Positions 32,356 to 43,628 of a DNA stretch of 64,000 nt are shown here, piece by piece; position 1 is the stretch's first letter; each line of letters starts with the position of its first letter. The notes under the pieces were generated by a model, which worked only from the letters and a program-made list of their open reading frames with translations, searched no databases and was not told where the DNA came from. This DNA comes from Timema cristinae (Eukaryota > Arthropoda > Insecta > Phasmatodea > Timematidae), in assembly GCA_039000515.1 (NCBI GenBank), contig JBCFYV010000100.1, forward strand, positions 26,398,351 through 26,462,350, written 5' to 3'. A program made the position numbers and the translations under genes.

Positions 32356-32471
32356 GTCCCATGCCCAGGGTCATTCTCCGCTCATATTTTAAGGCAGAGT
32401 TTGTAATGGACGTGTGGAAATCGTCAGCTACAAATGTGTGATCAATTAAGATCACGAGCCATGAGATAACG

Positions 32472-32754
32472 GGTGACCTGGTGGTCTAGGGGTAAGGTGT
32501 CAGACTTCTGTGCTGACGGCCGGGGTTCAATCCTCGGTCCCGGCACAGATTTATCTGATTACCAAACCCTTCCTTCACCTCTGACAAGACATCTTGTGAA
32601 TGTGAGGAATGCCAGGTCTCCACCGTGGTTTGGATTCCACGTTAAACTGTAGGTCCTCCATTTCATCTCACAATCACCCTACCATTCATTACACATTAGC
32701 TTAAGTGCGTATAACCCGAACGGGTAGTAAGACGCGGTGCTAATAATAATAATA
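32472..32754 (+). repeat. SINE family B, full length, with TSD
   Basis: Near-consensus copy from GGTGACCTGGTGGTCTAGGG to (TAA)n. The exact 11-bp duplication ATGAGATAACG is at 32461-32471 and 32755-32765. Confidence 0.95.
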
Positions 32755-32765
32755 ATGAGATAACG

Positions 32766-33499
32766 CAGCCACCTTCAACTCGGTAGTTGGCTTATTGCTG
32801 CCACTTATACAATTATTATAATTACACACTTACATTATAAAATCACACTCATCACACCTTAATCACACAATGAGCGTTCATCATAGCAGGCCCAACTCGT
32901 TTCCCGGCTCGCGTGAGGTATTATGGGAGTAAAAGGGAAAATAAAAGACCAAGATATGCCAGAAATGTGTGCAGTGCATTCGTATTTGAATGATTATTTT
33001 AGATTTTCCGGGGTCACGATTGGGGACAACAAAGCGACAAAGTTTCATGTTAATAACTACAGTAAGTTCCTATTGGGACAAAATGAAGATTTGTGCACAG
33101 TGCTTGGTTGTGAAGTCATTCTAAAATCGTCATAAAAAGCCCTTTCAATGCAGTTTTAATCCAAATATAATTTAATATTTAAACAATGTTTCGTAATAAT
33201 AACTTTAATTAACTTTTTATCTCCATTAATGTTTAATCATAAATGATTCACGTGTAATATTGTTAGTGTAAATATACGATTTTCTAGCCGATTGTATCAC
33301 CGATATGATTGGCATGTGAACGCTCTAAATGCACATTGTCAATCCTAAGACTGACTGACAGTGTGACATCGTGTAGGGGCCCTAAACGTACTATACTACT
33401 TTGTTTGTTTGTTGCCTACCTTCATAGATGAAGACAGTGTTAAATTTCATTTAAAGGTTAGTGAAAATAAAGATGTGTAAGAACATAATTATTTTAAGG
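32766..33499. other. Unassigned; short open frame
   Basis: A 70-codon ATG frame at 32923-33135 (plus) begins MGVKGKIKDQDMPEMC. It has ordinary amino-acid composition but no domain I recognise. It could be an exon or retroelement debris, and I do not call it. Confidence 0.35.
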
Positions 33500-33812
33500 T
33501 TTATTCTGGCAGGAGTTTAATCCACGCTTGTATATTTTCTTGGAAGCCAAGAGTATTGGGTTGCCATACTGTTGAGAATAGCATACAGCTCATATAGCTT
33601 GCATCATGTTGATGAGCGAGTACGGTGCGACCGATGGACCTTCCTGGCTGGTGAAACTCTAGATCAGCAAGTCTGTGTGTGAGAATAACACATGTTTGTT
33701 GAATGTTGGAAGCCATGCTGGGTACATGTGTGGCGGTGTCTAGCACGTCTGACGAAATGACGATATAAAATGTGATCTGGTGGTTCACCTCGCCGAAGGG
33801 TCGATCGCGGGT
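33500..33812 (-). CDS. Possible terminal exon of an unknown gene
   Basis: On the minus strand the frame is open for about 103 codons from just after a splice-acceptor-like CAATCTTTCTGTAG (its AG at 33814-33813) to TAA at 33503-33501. The reading begins TRDRPFGEVNHQ and ends AWIKLLPE. The amino-acid mix looks ordinary and unlike the low-complexity frames elsewhere here. The stop codon overlaps an AATAAA (33505-33500), so a poly(A) signal is at hand. The usual-start annotation of this frame would rely on a GTG, which supports reading it as an exon rather than a whole gene. I recognise no domain. It could also be the 3' end of a retroelement frame, and an in-frame TAG exactly at the acceptor means it stands or falls with splicing. 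Confidence 0.35.
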
Positions 33813-35040
33813 CTACAGAAAGATTGCGAGACCGTTATCATGCCTGCTCCCTCGTCACGGGACATCTATCCGGGTACTCATGTAGTAGTTTAGCATCTGA
33901 CTGGATTAATAAATATATCTTATTGGACTAACTCGCCAGTCTCACTCCCCACGAACCACCATCACAACCTCTACCGCTCGGGGTCCAGTCTAACCATGTA
34001 AGTCCCTACGGTGCCCCGGTAGTGCTGTAGTTAGGGTTGGATACCGGGCACCCGGATAAAACCAGTGACCTTACACAGTTTTGTCAGAAGTATAATAGGG
34101 ACGTTACAGATGTAAGACTTTCTCCTCTAGGTTAACGGACCCTAAACTTAAGAACAAACGCTTTGGACCAATTGATCTTAAATTCTTATTCCCCCAACCC
34201 CGCCCCAAACATAAAAAGGTAAAGAAAGCATACTCTTGTAAAATTAAATGTAGCTGATTAGCGAAGCTTGGTAGATTGAAATGATATCCACGTTATGGAT
34301 ATAGCCACACACGTCCATCAGAGACTCTGCCTTAAACTATAGGTGAAAAATAACCCTCAGCACGAGATGAATCCCGAATGGTTCAGTAGCAAAGCATTGG
34401 AAAGTTAAGCCAAAGTTTCTTCTAAACATAATCCTAATTTATTCGGAACGACATGGCGCAGGGGGGGGGGGGGAGGGTACGAATAAGATAAACAAAGTTT
34501 TCGTCACGTGTTCAGCTGTTCTGGTTGGAAAACAAACGGCGACTGAGATAAAAAAAATAGACATTTGAGAGATTAAAAAACTCTTCTTTTTTCTTTAAAG
34601 AAAAATTATTCTAGCCCGGGTGACAAATGAGAAAGTTTGGTAAGACCCAAGAATTCAGCCAAGTTCCTCAAACTTTACGAGGAAAACACAGACGTTTCAT
34701 CCTCTCAACTGGGATCAACGATGCCAAATTTTGTGCGTCTTGATATTTTGTTCTGTTTTCCTCATGACAAGGTGCTTAGAAGAGATTCAAAGCAGACTTG
34801 GAAGACTGCTTCAATACTAGCAGAAGGTGCCTACTAAATAAGTCACTATTCATGCCCCACGACTGTCGGTGATCTGAACATAATGCTCATATGTTTGTTT
34901 AATTTGTCGATGACAGGGTGGTCGTATTTCGACAGGATGTTCCACATCCCCCCTATAGGGGGTTTAAGATTCTCCCTTCATGAAAATGCAGGCCTAGACG
35001 TCCTCTAAATTTTATTTTTATGTTCACCACGCCTTTCTGT
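33813..35040. other. Unassigned; moderately GC-rich, poly-G run
   Basis: 33813-34110 is less AT-rich than its surroundings and might be LTR-like debris. A 13-base G run is at 34461-34473. A 66-codon frame at 34637-34837 (plus) is unrecognised. No repeat boundaries are seen. Confidence 0.35.
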
Positions 35041-35280
35041 TAATTTTTTTTATCAACGTGTCTTCAGGTTATACGCATGTATGATAATTACCCAATGGGG
35101 TATGGACGAGGAAGAAAACACTTTAAAGGTAATCTAACCGCATTTGCGTGGAAGGAGAGTGGTAAACCATTTTACGAAGGGAAAAACTCATATCCAACTG
35201 AGATACGAAACCTGATCTCCTTGTCATCAGCAGGACAGTCTAAAATAAAGCTGGGTTTAAACGCTCAAACATTTTGCTAA
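35041..35280 (-). repeat. SINE family C, decayed
   Basis: Shared body on the minus strand (matching plus-strand CCGCATTTGCGTGGAAGGAG, TAAACCATTT) with a degraded 3' module near 35050 and the head lost. Confidence 0.55.
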
Positions 35281-35899
35281 AAATAGTTCGCGTAAATTGA
35301 TTCAAACAAGCCTATACCCGTCCATAGGATCAGTTAGATTTGCGTATATTTTTTCTTGCTTTAGTAGTTTCAGGGTTTTTTTTCCTCGTAGAAGGTATCG
35401 TCTCAGTAGTGGAAAGCTTTTACTAGATTCCAAATTCACCCAAGACAAATTGTTGTAGAAGAGTTAATTTTTTCATTTATCAGTTTGTGATGTGTAAAGA
35501 AGAATCTAAAACAATCTAAGAAAATTCGAGGGTGGGACAAATATTGGCTGGTATAAAGAGAATAATGTTCACATACTAACTTAATTAGTGAATTGTGGGA
35601 TGATCCAAATGATTTTTGCAACTATTAACGTATGGACGAAGAGACTCATCTACATACTCCCAATCTCATTTCCTGTATATTATTTCTACTGTATGCGCAT
35701 GCGCCTGGTTTGTGCAAACCAACAAAACCTGTTTACACGCTCAGTATTTGCGCCCTCAATTAGAAAAGCAAACACGGACAGATTTAGCTCAAAATATATT
35801 TTTTTGTTTGCCCCAACTACAAACTATCGTTTTAACGAAACAAATATTTGTGCAAACCACTAGTGTGTGCAAAATAATAGAACGCGTAAGTGAAGTATA
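35281..35899. other. No recognised feature
   Basis: Two overlapping plus-strand frames of 91 and 94 codons at 35588-35900 lack recognisable motifs and look like chance. Confidence 0.4.
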
Positions 35900-36136
35900 A
35901 CACAAGAGTGACGCCTTAAAGCCATTCGGCCCCTGAAGCGGGTCACATTTTTATTAATTCCACTACTGTAGTATGGATGAGGACGGAAGAGTTTGAGAAG
36001 AAATATACCCACTTCTAAGTGGAGGGAGAGTGCGAAAGACCAGCCTAGGTTCACCCATTGAGGAAATGAGCCGTGACCTCCTTGTCACGGGGACTAAATG
36101 AGATCGACATTTAGACCATGTGCCCACCAGTGCAGA
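35900..36136 (-). repeat. SINE family C, one and a half copies
   Basis: A head fragment (ending CCTGAAGCGGGT at 35943) is followed at once by a body and head of a second copy (GGAGGGAGAGTG; TTTAGACCATGTGCCCACC at the end). Both are diverged. Confidence 0.5.
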
Positions 36137-37769
36137 TTAATTTCTACCTTAATCGTCACCAAGAACGGACACAAATTTGGTTACGACTTAATCCATGAGT
36201 AGCAATGATAAAAGTACAATAATAACACTGATGGAAGAATATATGAAACATCAAGATCTAGTTTCTTGTATTCATACGTCAAATCATATATATGTTTAGC
36301 TCTGCCATGCCAAAATACTAGAACCTATAGGTTGTAAAAAAAACCTATCACAAAGAATAGACAATAGTTTATAGATTGCACTAAGGATATTTTGAACACA
36401 CACAACTAAAACAACATAATAGATTTAAATTAACTTAAATTTGCGTACATTTATTTAAAAGTTTTTTTCTAATATCCTGGGCATTTCCGAGAACACAAGA
36501 TAATAGTGGACATGGGAACATTCTTACCGAACCACCTTTATATGTTTGAAGCTGGTATCTCAATAAGACAATTCCAAAGGTTTCATACCACTTTTATGCA
36601 GTCAAAATTTCTACAAGCAAATTACAATTAATTAAGTGTGCTAAGAATTACATAATCCGTTTTAAAATAAGTTAATACCTAAACAAGGTAACCAAACTAA
36701 GAACTTTTGTATGACAATGACAGAACTTAAGTAGAATTTTGCTCTGAAGAGCCTTTTAGAAAATACTGACGTATATTTTTGCTGTCAGTATTGATAACTT
36801 TTATAAGTAATGATTATATCTATCAAGATTGACAGCGTAGATCTACCTGAAAGTAGTACTAGTAACATTTCTCCTTCCTTTCATATACCCACCCTACGGT
36901 TCTTCCTATGGAAATTGGACTGTATCATTCATGGAGAAGAACAATATCTGTGTAAGGGGGAGGGAGAGGACATTAAAAAGGACTTTAGAAAGGGTTCGGC
37001 TCCCAAAGTATTAATTGGATGTCAAAGTTATGGGAAAAATTTTCAAAATTTGGATTTACATAAAAGCTATTTTGAGTGATTCTCCTGTAGCAAATTTTTG
37101 AAAATTGTATGCTTTTAGGAGCTATTTGGAGTTTGTTGCAAGGCTATCTTACAACTTCATATTCGAAAATATAGAGGGGAGTAAAATATATCTAGAAGAG
37201 GACAAATTTACTCCTGGTTTCCCAAACCAATGCTCAATAGTACCATTGATTGAATCAATATTGGTTGTGCTCAGTACTTCTCCAAACCTTATAAAAAAAC
37301 ACCTTTAGGCTTATAAACCAAAACCAAGGCGATACAACACAAAGAACAAGTTAGTCTCCAGATTATAGTTCACCAAAAAGCACCCAGAGAAATTGGAGTC
37401 AACAGACAACTTAACAAAATAAACAGTTTGGAGAAGGGTTATTTTTAGACCTTCACGTAAATTGAATCGTCCTTTGGCATCAGTTTGACCTCTATGTTGA
37501 GAAACAAGCCAAAGATGATATAAATCAACAACGAATAAAACGTCTATACTACCCTAAATTAAAAGACAGACGAAAGGAAAACGGTAATTATTTTTTAAAT
37601 GTTTTATTCTGACTTGGTTGATTTTCATCAAAAACCACACACATTATTCACACAGTAATCTTAAACGGGTGCCAAAACAATAGTATCTAGAAAAATATTT
37701 CCTACTTTTCAGGATCCCAAATGTAGGCGGGAAGGTAAGTAACAGTATCTTTGTAGATTTTATAATAAT
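36137..37769. other. No supported gene
   Basis: Contains an R2 fragment near 36255-36285 (TATTCATACGTCAAATCA). Plus-strand frames of 89 codons (36810-37079) and 67 codons (37105-37308) show no known motif. Otherwise featureless. Confidence 0.4.
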
Positions 37770-37844
37770 AACTTTTTTTTGAACAAATAAACAAATATTG
37801 CTCGATTAGACAAGTTTAATTTAATTTTGTACACACACTAATTG
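37770..37844 (+). mobile_element. TTAA MITE, left-arm fragment
   Basis: GAACAAATAAACAAATATTG, then CTCGATTAGACAAG and TTTAATTTTGTACACACAC match the left arm of the palindromic MITE family. Truncated where the RT remnant begins. Confidence 0.5.
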
Positions 37845-38128
37845 TTTGAAAAGAAAGTGCTTGGCAAGATATTTGGTCCAAAGGGGGATGAAATATGGTA
37901 CTTAGGGGTTACATTTTGGCAAGGATGTATACTGGTACTAGATATTCACAAGACATAATCAGGCTAATCGAGTCTCGTATATTAGGGTAGACAGGACAAG
38001 CAGCGAGAATGAAGACTCTAGAACAGTGTTCAGGGTGTTTGTTAACTGGCACACTGGAAAGAGATCCATTGGGGAGACCTAGACGCAGATGGGAGTATAA
38101 CATTGGAATGGCCTGAAAGAAATAGGCT
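37845..38128 (+). pseudogene. Non-LTR retrotransposon RT, 3' end remnant
   Basis: The same C-terminal block as 1257-1523, broken by frameshifts and stops: FEKKVLGKIFGPKGDE, then in shifted frames SRILG, an AARMK-like stretch, and an RDPLGRPRRRWE-like stretch, ending near ITLEWPERNRL. The true order matches the usual end of non-LTR reverse transcriptases. The following tandem array grew from its next codons. Confidence 0.75.
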
Positions 38129-38423
38129 GTAGTGAGGGGGACTGGAAAGAACTAGCTCAAGATAGGGTGTAGTGAGATGGACTGGATAGAACTAGCTCAA
38201 GATAGGGTGTAGTGAGATGAACTTGATAGAACTAGCTCAAGATAGGGTATGATGAGGTGGACTGGATAGAACTAACTCAAGATAGGGTGTAGTGAGATGG
38301 ACTGGATAGAACTAGCTCAAGATGGTGTATGATGAGGTGGACTGGATAGAACTAACTCAAGATAGGGTTAGTGAGATGGACTGGATAGAACTACTCAAGA
38401 TAGGGTATGATGAGTGGACTGGA
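38129..38423 (+). repeat. 40-bp tandem array derived from RT 3' end
   Basis: Seven full units and a partial one of about 40 bp: GTAGTGAGATGGACTGGATA plus GAACTAGCTCAAGATAGGGT. Translated they read EMDWIELAQDRV, which is the part that follows the RT remnant in intact elements. From unit 4 two variants alternate (GTAGTGAGATGG and ATGATGAGGTGG), so an 80-bp higher-order unit is forming. It runs into the gap, so its length is unknown. Confidence 0.85.
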
Positions 38424-38523
38424 NNNNNNNNNNNNNNNNNNNNNNNNNNNNNNNNNNNNNNNNNNNNNNNNNNNNNNNNNNNNNNNNNNNNNNNNNNNNN
38501 NNNNNNNNNNNNNNNNNNNNNNN
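38424..38523. other. Assembly gap (100 N)
   Basis: Exactly 100 N, directly at the end of the 40-bp array, so probably a collapse of that array. Confidence 0.95.
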
Positions 38524-38769
38524 AACTTCGGTACCGTCAAGGCCAGAGCTGGCTGGAGTCCCAGTTAGGTAATAACAAGAGTTGAATAGCTAATTTTGTT
38601 GGGTGAGGGAGGATGTGTGGTTTGGGGGGCCCAAAAGAAAGTTGACGTAATATGTCGATATCGTTTTTCTAAAATAATGTGTATTCCCTGATTTTCTTTA
38701 AGAATTAACATTTTCAGAACCTTTAAGAAAATACTTTTTTTTTCGTTAACATTTATAAGAAGTTATTAT
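38524..38769. other. No recognised feature
   Basis: Short unassigned stretch after the gap. Confidence 0.4.
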
Positions 38770-39028
38770 TTTTCTCTAAGTGCTGATTCTTACTACCCGT
38801 ATGTGTTACACGCATACCTACCAAATTACCTTAATGTATTAGGGATGAGGAAGGTTGAAGAATTTAGAGAAATTATAGCTACATTTGTAAAGGGGGCGAG
38901 TGGAAAGCCATTTATGAAAAACTACCCTCGTTACAACCTACCAGAGATCGAACCCAGTTTTACCCATCATCGGAAACGTAGTCTTTTGCGAGATTGACGC
39001 ATTGGACCGTGCGGCCAACGAAGCGGGT
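38770..39028 (-). repeat. SINE family C
   Basis: The head ends GCGGCCAACGAAGCGGGT, with a body and a 3' module with TACTACCCGTATGTGTTAC on the plus strand. Confidence 0.65.
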
Positions 39029-39440
39029 TATTAAATTATTAGTGTTATTTTAAAATAATAATAATAATAATATTTAGCACCGCGTCTTACTACAAGTTCG
39101 GGTTATACGCTCTAAGTACTAATAACGCTAATGGATTAGGAATTGGGAAGGTTGAATTAGAGGAAGTGAACCCGCATTTGCGTGGAGGAAGAGTGGAAAA
39201 CCATTTAGGAAAAACTACCCCCAGTTCACCCGACCGAGATTCGAACCTCAATCTCCCCGTCCTCGGCGGTCGAGCTCAACACGACTAGCGCATTAGCCAA
39301 CTACGCCACCGAGGCGGGTCGTGTTATTTTAAAGATTGCTTATTTATCGATAGTATCTATCAAAAGTGACAAGCTTCAGATCAAATGACCTGACGTAATA
39401 ACTTTATCCAGCCGTCGGATATGCAATTAATAACAAAACT
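39029..39440 (-). repeat. Dispersed repeat R2, split by SINE A
   Basis: Minus-strand R2: pieces 39029-39054 and 39321-39440 hold TTAGTGTTATTTTAAA, GATAGTATCTATCAAAAGTG and AATGACCTGACGTAA. The uninterrupted relative at 47020-47210 provides the empty site for the SINE. Confidence 0.6.
39055..39320 (-). repeat. SINE family A, full length, with TSD
   Basis: Minus-strand copy from ACCCGCCTCGGTGGCGTAG to (TAA)n. The exact 13-bp duplication GTGTTATTTTAAA is at 39042-39054 and 39321-39333. Confidence 0.9.
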
Positions 39441-39994
39441 TGGATGTATAACATATAAACACACAAAAGTTTTTGAAACTCTGAATAGCCTAGTTATTAA
39501 AATGGTAGAAAGTGGGTATGTATTTTACGGTGTAGGTATCTGGTAATACTTTCCAAAATTTTCACGCCTCGATACTGGACCCTGGTTATTAAGAACCATT
39601 TTATTCTAACTTTATTTTGATTGGTTTAAACTCTTTGCAAGCTAATATATAACAAAGATCGGTTTCATATGCAGGTGCCAGATAAATTAACTACCTTGTC
39701 AAAGTGTAATTCTGTCTCTTGGCAGTTCATTTTAGAAACGTACTTCGCTAGATATGCTTCGGTTTCACGTTTGGTTATATTAAAAACTTGTTTGAAACGG
39801 ATTAATAAAAGTGACAGCCCACACCAGTACAATCCGTTTATTAAGTGACTCTGAAATAAATTATCCAGTTTTGATATGTAAGATACTACAAATATCTAAT
39901 CATTTTTATTAAATCAGACACTTGGGATGTTCCTTAAATCAAATGATTTTAATTTTTATACCAGTTGACTTATAGTTAACATCATTCCAAATAC
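39441..39994. other. No recognised feature
   Basis: AT-rich and unassigned. Confidence 0.5.
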
Positions 39995-40700
39995 TTCTAT
40001 GACGCCCTTTTTCTCATTCTCTCTCATTCACTCTCACTCACTTTATAAGTCTCTTTCTCGCCCACTCTCTCGTTCTCTATTAGTCTCTTTCTCACGACGC
40101 TCTTTTTTCATTCTCTCTTACTCACTCTCACTCACCCTCTCGTTCTTTATCACTCTCATTCTCTATATCTCTTTCTCACCCACACTCTCGTTCTCAATTA
40201 CTATCTATCAGTCTCTTTCTAACTCTTTCTCACCCACTCTCTCGTTCTCTATCATTCTCTCTCAATCTCTATCAGTCTCTTTCACACGCTCTCACTGAGT
40301 CTCTCTCTCTCTCTCTCTATTAGCCTCGTTCTCGGTCTTTCCCACCACCTCATTCTCTATCACGATCACTCTCTTTCTCAATCTTTCTCACCCATTATCT
40401 GGTTCTCTATCACTATATATCGCTTTCTATCTATATCAATCGCTTTCTCAAGCTCTTTCACTCATAATCTCGCTTTCTCACAAACCTATTCTCTCACTCT
40501 CTATTTCATTTATTCTGCTATCTCTCTCAATCTTTCGTTCTTTAGTTCACTATCTTCTTCTCGGTCTCTCTCGCTTTATATTACACAATCTCTCTCAGTA
40601 TTTATCACGCTGTGGTTATCTCTCTCGTTTAGTTTCACTTTCTATTGCTTTATTTCCCACGCTTTATTTCACTTTTTTATTTGCTTTCTCCTAGCTCTCT
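39995..40700 (+). repeat. Degenerate pyrimidine-rich tandem repeat
   Basis: About 700 bp dominated by CTCT and TTCT words, with phrases such as TCTCTTTCTCACCCACTCTC and GTTCTCTATCA recurring at irregular spacing. A 99-codon Ser/Leu-rich frame inside (39999-40298) is due to composition. This strand asymmetry over such a length is unusual in the window. Confidence 0.8.
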
Positions 40701-41059
40701 CCTCTCCTCCGCTCCCCGTCGGTTAATGTTGGTAAACTTTCCTCTATGGTTTATAGGAGGACTTTAAATGAGGACTGTAGAATTGGATGACACTGTAGTT
40801 ATATCTTTTTAAACTGCATTATTTGACAATTTCCCGTTTATAATATTTTATTCTAACTTACCCAAAGTGAAACGAAAAGTCCCGCGTTAGCTTACCTGAA
40901 ACAAAAAAAAAAGTAATTTAGATAAACAATGCCTCTAGGTAATGAAGTTTGTCTTTAGACACAAAGACCAAAAATAAAGTATTACAAATGAAGTCTCACA
41001 TGAATGATTAAAACTTGAGTTTTTTTTAATGTATATTGGCTCGCCCACGTCACATTACA
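40701..41059. other. No recognised feature
   Basis: AT-rich and unassigned. Confidence 0.5.
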
Positions 41060-41291
41060 ACATTTTATTTTTATCACCACGTCTTACCAACTGTTCAGGC
41101 TATAAGCATGTATGTTAATTACTCTAATAGATGTGGAAGGAAGTATTATATAGGTAATCTACCAGAATATGCGTTAAAGGAGAGTGGGAAAACCTTTAGA
41201 GAATACCACCCTCAGTAGACCCAACCAAGATTCGAACCTCGATCTTCTCGTCATCAACTGGCCAGACTAACACGATAGTGACACCTTATAC
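41060..41291 (-). repeat. SINE family C, interrupted by hAT MITE
   Basis: 3' module (ACCACGTCTTACCAACTGTT on plus), body and part of the head, to GTGACACCTTATAC. The last head bases (CATTCGGCCATGAAGCG) are found again at 42455-42472, past the hAT insertion. Confidence 0.65.
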
Positions 41292-42454
41292 CAGGGGTAT
41301 TGGTGACCTGGTGGTCTAGGGGTAAGGTGTCAGACTTCTATGCTGGCGGCCGGGGTTCAATCCTCGGTCCCGGCAAAGATTTATCTGATTCCCCAAACCC
41401 TTCCTTCACCTCTGACAAGACTTCTTGTGAATGTGGGGAATTCCAGGTCTCCGCCGTGGTTCGGATTCCACGTTAAACTGTAGGTCCTTCATTTCATCTC
41501 ACAATCACCCTTCCATTACACATTAGCGTAAGTGCGTGTAACCCGAATGGGTAGTAAGACGCGGTGCTAATAATCAATTATACCAGGGGTATTCAAAATT
41601 TTATGTCCAAGGGCTAAAGTTTATTACTCCTGCTGTATCGCGGGTTGGAACACTGTATTGACAATATATATTAAGGCCCTTGGCCATGTCGAGTGCAAGT
41701 CTAAAACCTATTTTGTGGGATGGTGGGCGGGAAGGTGAAAGGTGTAGGGTGGCACGTCTCCACAAACCCCGACTCTTGGAAAATCAGTTGGATTCTTTCT
41801 AAAAAAGAGTTAAATTTTTGTAGTAATATTTTCAACATTTCTTCTAAGATATCGTATCAATGTTTATTAGGTGTTAAATTTTCTTTTTTATGCTATGCAT
41901 CCGGCAGTTTTTTTTATTGAAAAATGTCAAATTTATCGATATTTGATCACTATTAAATTATAGAGGTGTGTATATAAAAAGTATAAAATAATCAACATGC
42001 TTCTATTCTTGAACAAACCGTTTCCGAAAAGAAAATTGCAAAACAATAAAAATTCTTGAAGATAACCGTTTGTTCTCAAGGATCTGCTTTTCCACGCCAA
42101 ATGAAAAGGGCCAATCGCCTTAAAATATTCATATAAACTCATCTTACACACTTATACTCAGACTAAGGATTAGGTCTGTCTCCAACATATGACATTTCAG
42201 ATATCTCGTAATTATGTTTTCTGTTGTTTCATATCAGGAGGCAGCACAATCTGTCTTGTCTACTAGAGTTGTCATTTTGCCGTTTCAAAGTACATTTCTT
42301 CACATAAAAAAATCGTTTGTAAAATAAAGTAAGCACATATTTATTTTATTGGTTATAAAAAAAGTATGTATTTGTTATTCTTTTTATTTTGAAGTATATT
42401 GTTCATGAGACAGCGGGCCGCAAAAAATGTAATCATGGGCTGCGGGTTTAACAC
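41292..42454. mobile_element. hAT MITE carrying a nested SINE B
   Basis: Starts CAGGGGTATTCAAAATTTTA (interrupted by the SINE after ten bases). Near the right end GGCCGCAAAAAATGTAATC and GGGCTGCGGGTTTAACACC are the diverged complement typical of such elements, but the final bases are lost. Target duplication is not readable. Confidence 0.6.
41302..41577 (+). repeat. SINE family B in a hAT end, with TSD
   Basis: Full copy with a 16-bp exact duplication TTATACCAGGGGTATT (41286-41301 and 41578-41593). The duplication contains the first ten bases of the hAT element, so that end now occurs twice. Confidence 0.95.
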
Positions 42455-42472
42455 CATTCGGCCATGAAGCGC

Positions 42473-42555
42473 CATTACAACATTAGTATTTATTGATATT
42501 TAGTTGTAAATACGACCTAGTGGCAAATTTTGGTTATTAACGGAATATTTTGTTA
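42473..42555. other. No recognised feature
   Basis: Short unassigned stretch. Confidence 0.4.
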
Positions 42556-43073
42556 AAAAAGGGTTACCAGATACCTTTGGCTCAAAAACAATACAAATTA
42601 GGACAAAGACGTTCAAAAAAATGTAGGACGTTACAAAATAAGAGTTCAAAATGTAATTGTACGAATTCCCTTCTTAATAACCATATTCAACATTTTATTT
42701 TACGTTTCAAGAATATTTTTCCAAATGAACTTATGAATTAAGACGCTCGCTATGGTTGGTTGATTGACGGTATACACGTAGCCAATAGAAATCACACATT
42801 ATATCATGTGAACATTGCGCGGCGAGTTGGCCGACGAAAACGCGCGCGAACACTACTAAGTACTAGTGAGTGGTAAGTGAAATGCCATCTTACGGCAAAA
42901 TTTCAAAATTCGAGATCACTTGAAGAGCAAATAACACCAGAAAATGGCACAAATTTATTTATTTGATCAAAATAAAGGACATATGAAATTTTTGAAAAAT
43001 CCTTCCGGATACCGGGCAGAAAGATGAAATGTAGGACATGTCCTGGGAAAACCAGACGTCTGTTCATCCTGGC
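42556..43073. mobile_element. Probable hAT MITE, worn ends
   Basis: The left side has AGGGTTACCAGATACC and the right side ends CCAGACGTCTGTTCATCCTG, which resemble the CAGGGTTACCAGACGTC ends common in hAT elements. Both sides carry 'ggaca' motifs. No target duplication is found. Confidence 0.4.
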
Positions 43074-43485
43074 TAAGACAGAATAACAAGTGTCATTTCA
43101 AAGTAACCAGTAGAGCAAATCATTGTTTGAATGCCATTAGAACACTGGGCTGCCCACACCCAGGCAATGATACGTTTACTAGATTTCCCAGAAACATTGT
43201 AGCTCACCCGTTGTTTTAAGTTGTTAAACTTTTTTAAATATGTTTTACAAGAGATAAAATAAGGATTAGAGAGTGTCGGATGGAGAAGATTTAATTTCAT
43301 TTATTTATAGTATTGAACCTACACTTTCTGAACTGATTATATCAGCACACGAGAATTCAAATGAGCGAGAGTGAAAGGTCTTACCAATTCTGCCGGAAAG
43401 GTATTTCCACATACCTTGGAGGATTCTTTTACATGCAAAGATCAACATGGGGCCAACATATTTATAGCTCAAGAAAAATCCATCG
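43074..43485. other. No recognised feature
   Basis: Minus-strand open frames of 75 and 69 codons (43073-43300, 43305-43514) lack recognisable motifs. Confidence 0.4.
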
Positions 43486-43557
43486 AGCCTGGCTGGGTAT
43501 GAACCCACGAACATCGGGTCCTGAGGCGAGCACTTTACCCTAAGATCACCGAGGTTG
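43486..43557 (-). repeat. tRNA-like SINE head
   Basis: The minus strand shows CCTCGGTGATCTTAGGGTAA (A-box region) and GTGGGTTCATACCCAGCC (T-arm/B-box). It is not followed by a known body. Confidence 0.5.
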
Positions 43558-43628
43558 ACAAAATGGAGAATAAAAGGGGTGGCTAGTCAAAATCTCAAAA
43601 CTGACTCCGGTGGTCAAATAGCATAAAG

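Noticed and set aside
35588..35900. Two overlapping frames of 91 and 94 codons
   Set aside because: Different frames of the same DNA with no motif in either; compatible with chance in a long non-coding region.
39999..40298. 99-codon Ser/Leu-rich frame
   Set aside because: Composition effect of CT-rich repeat; no domain or start context.
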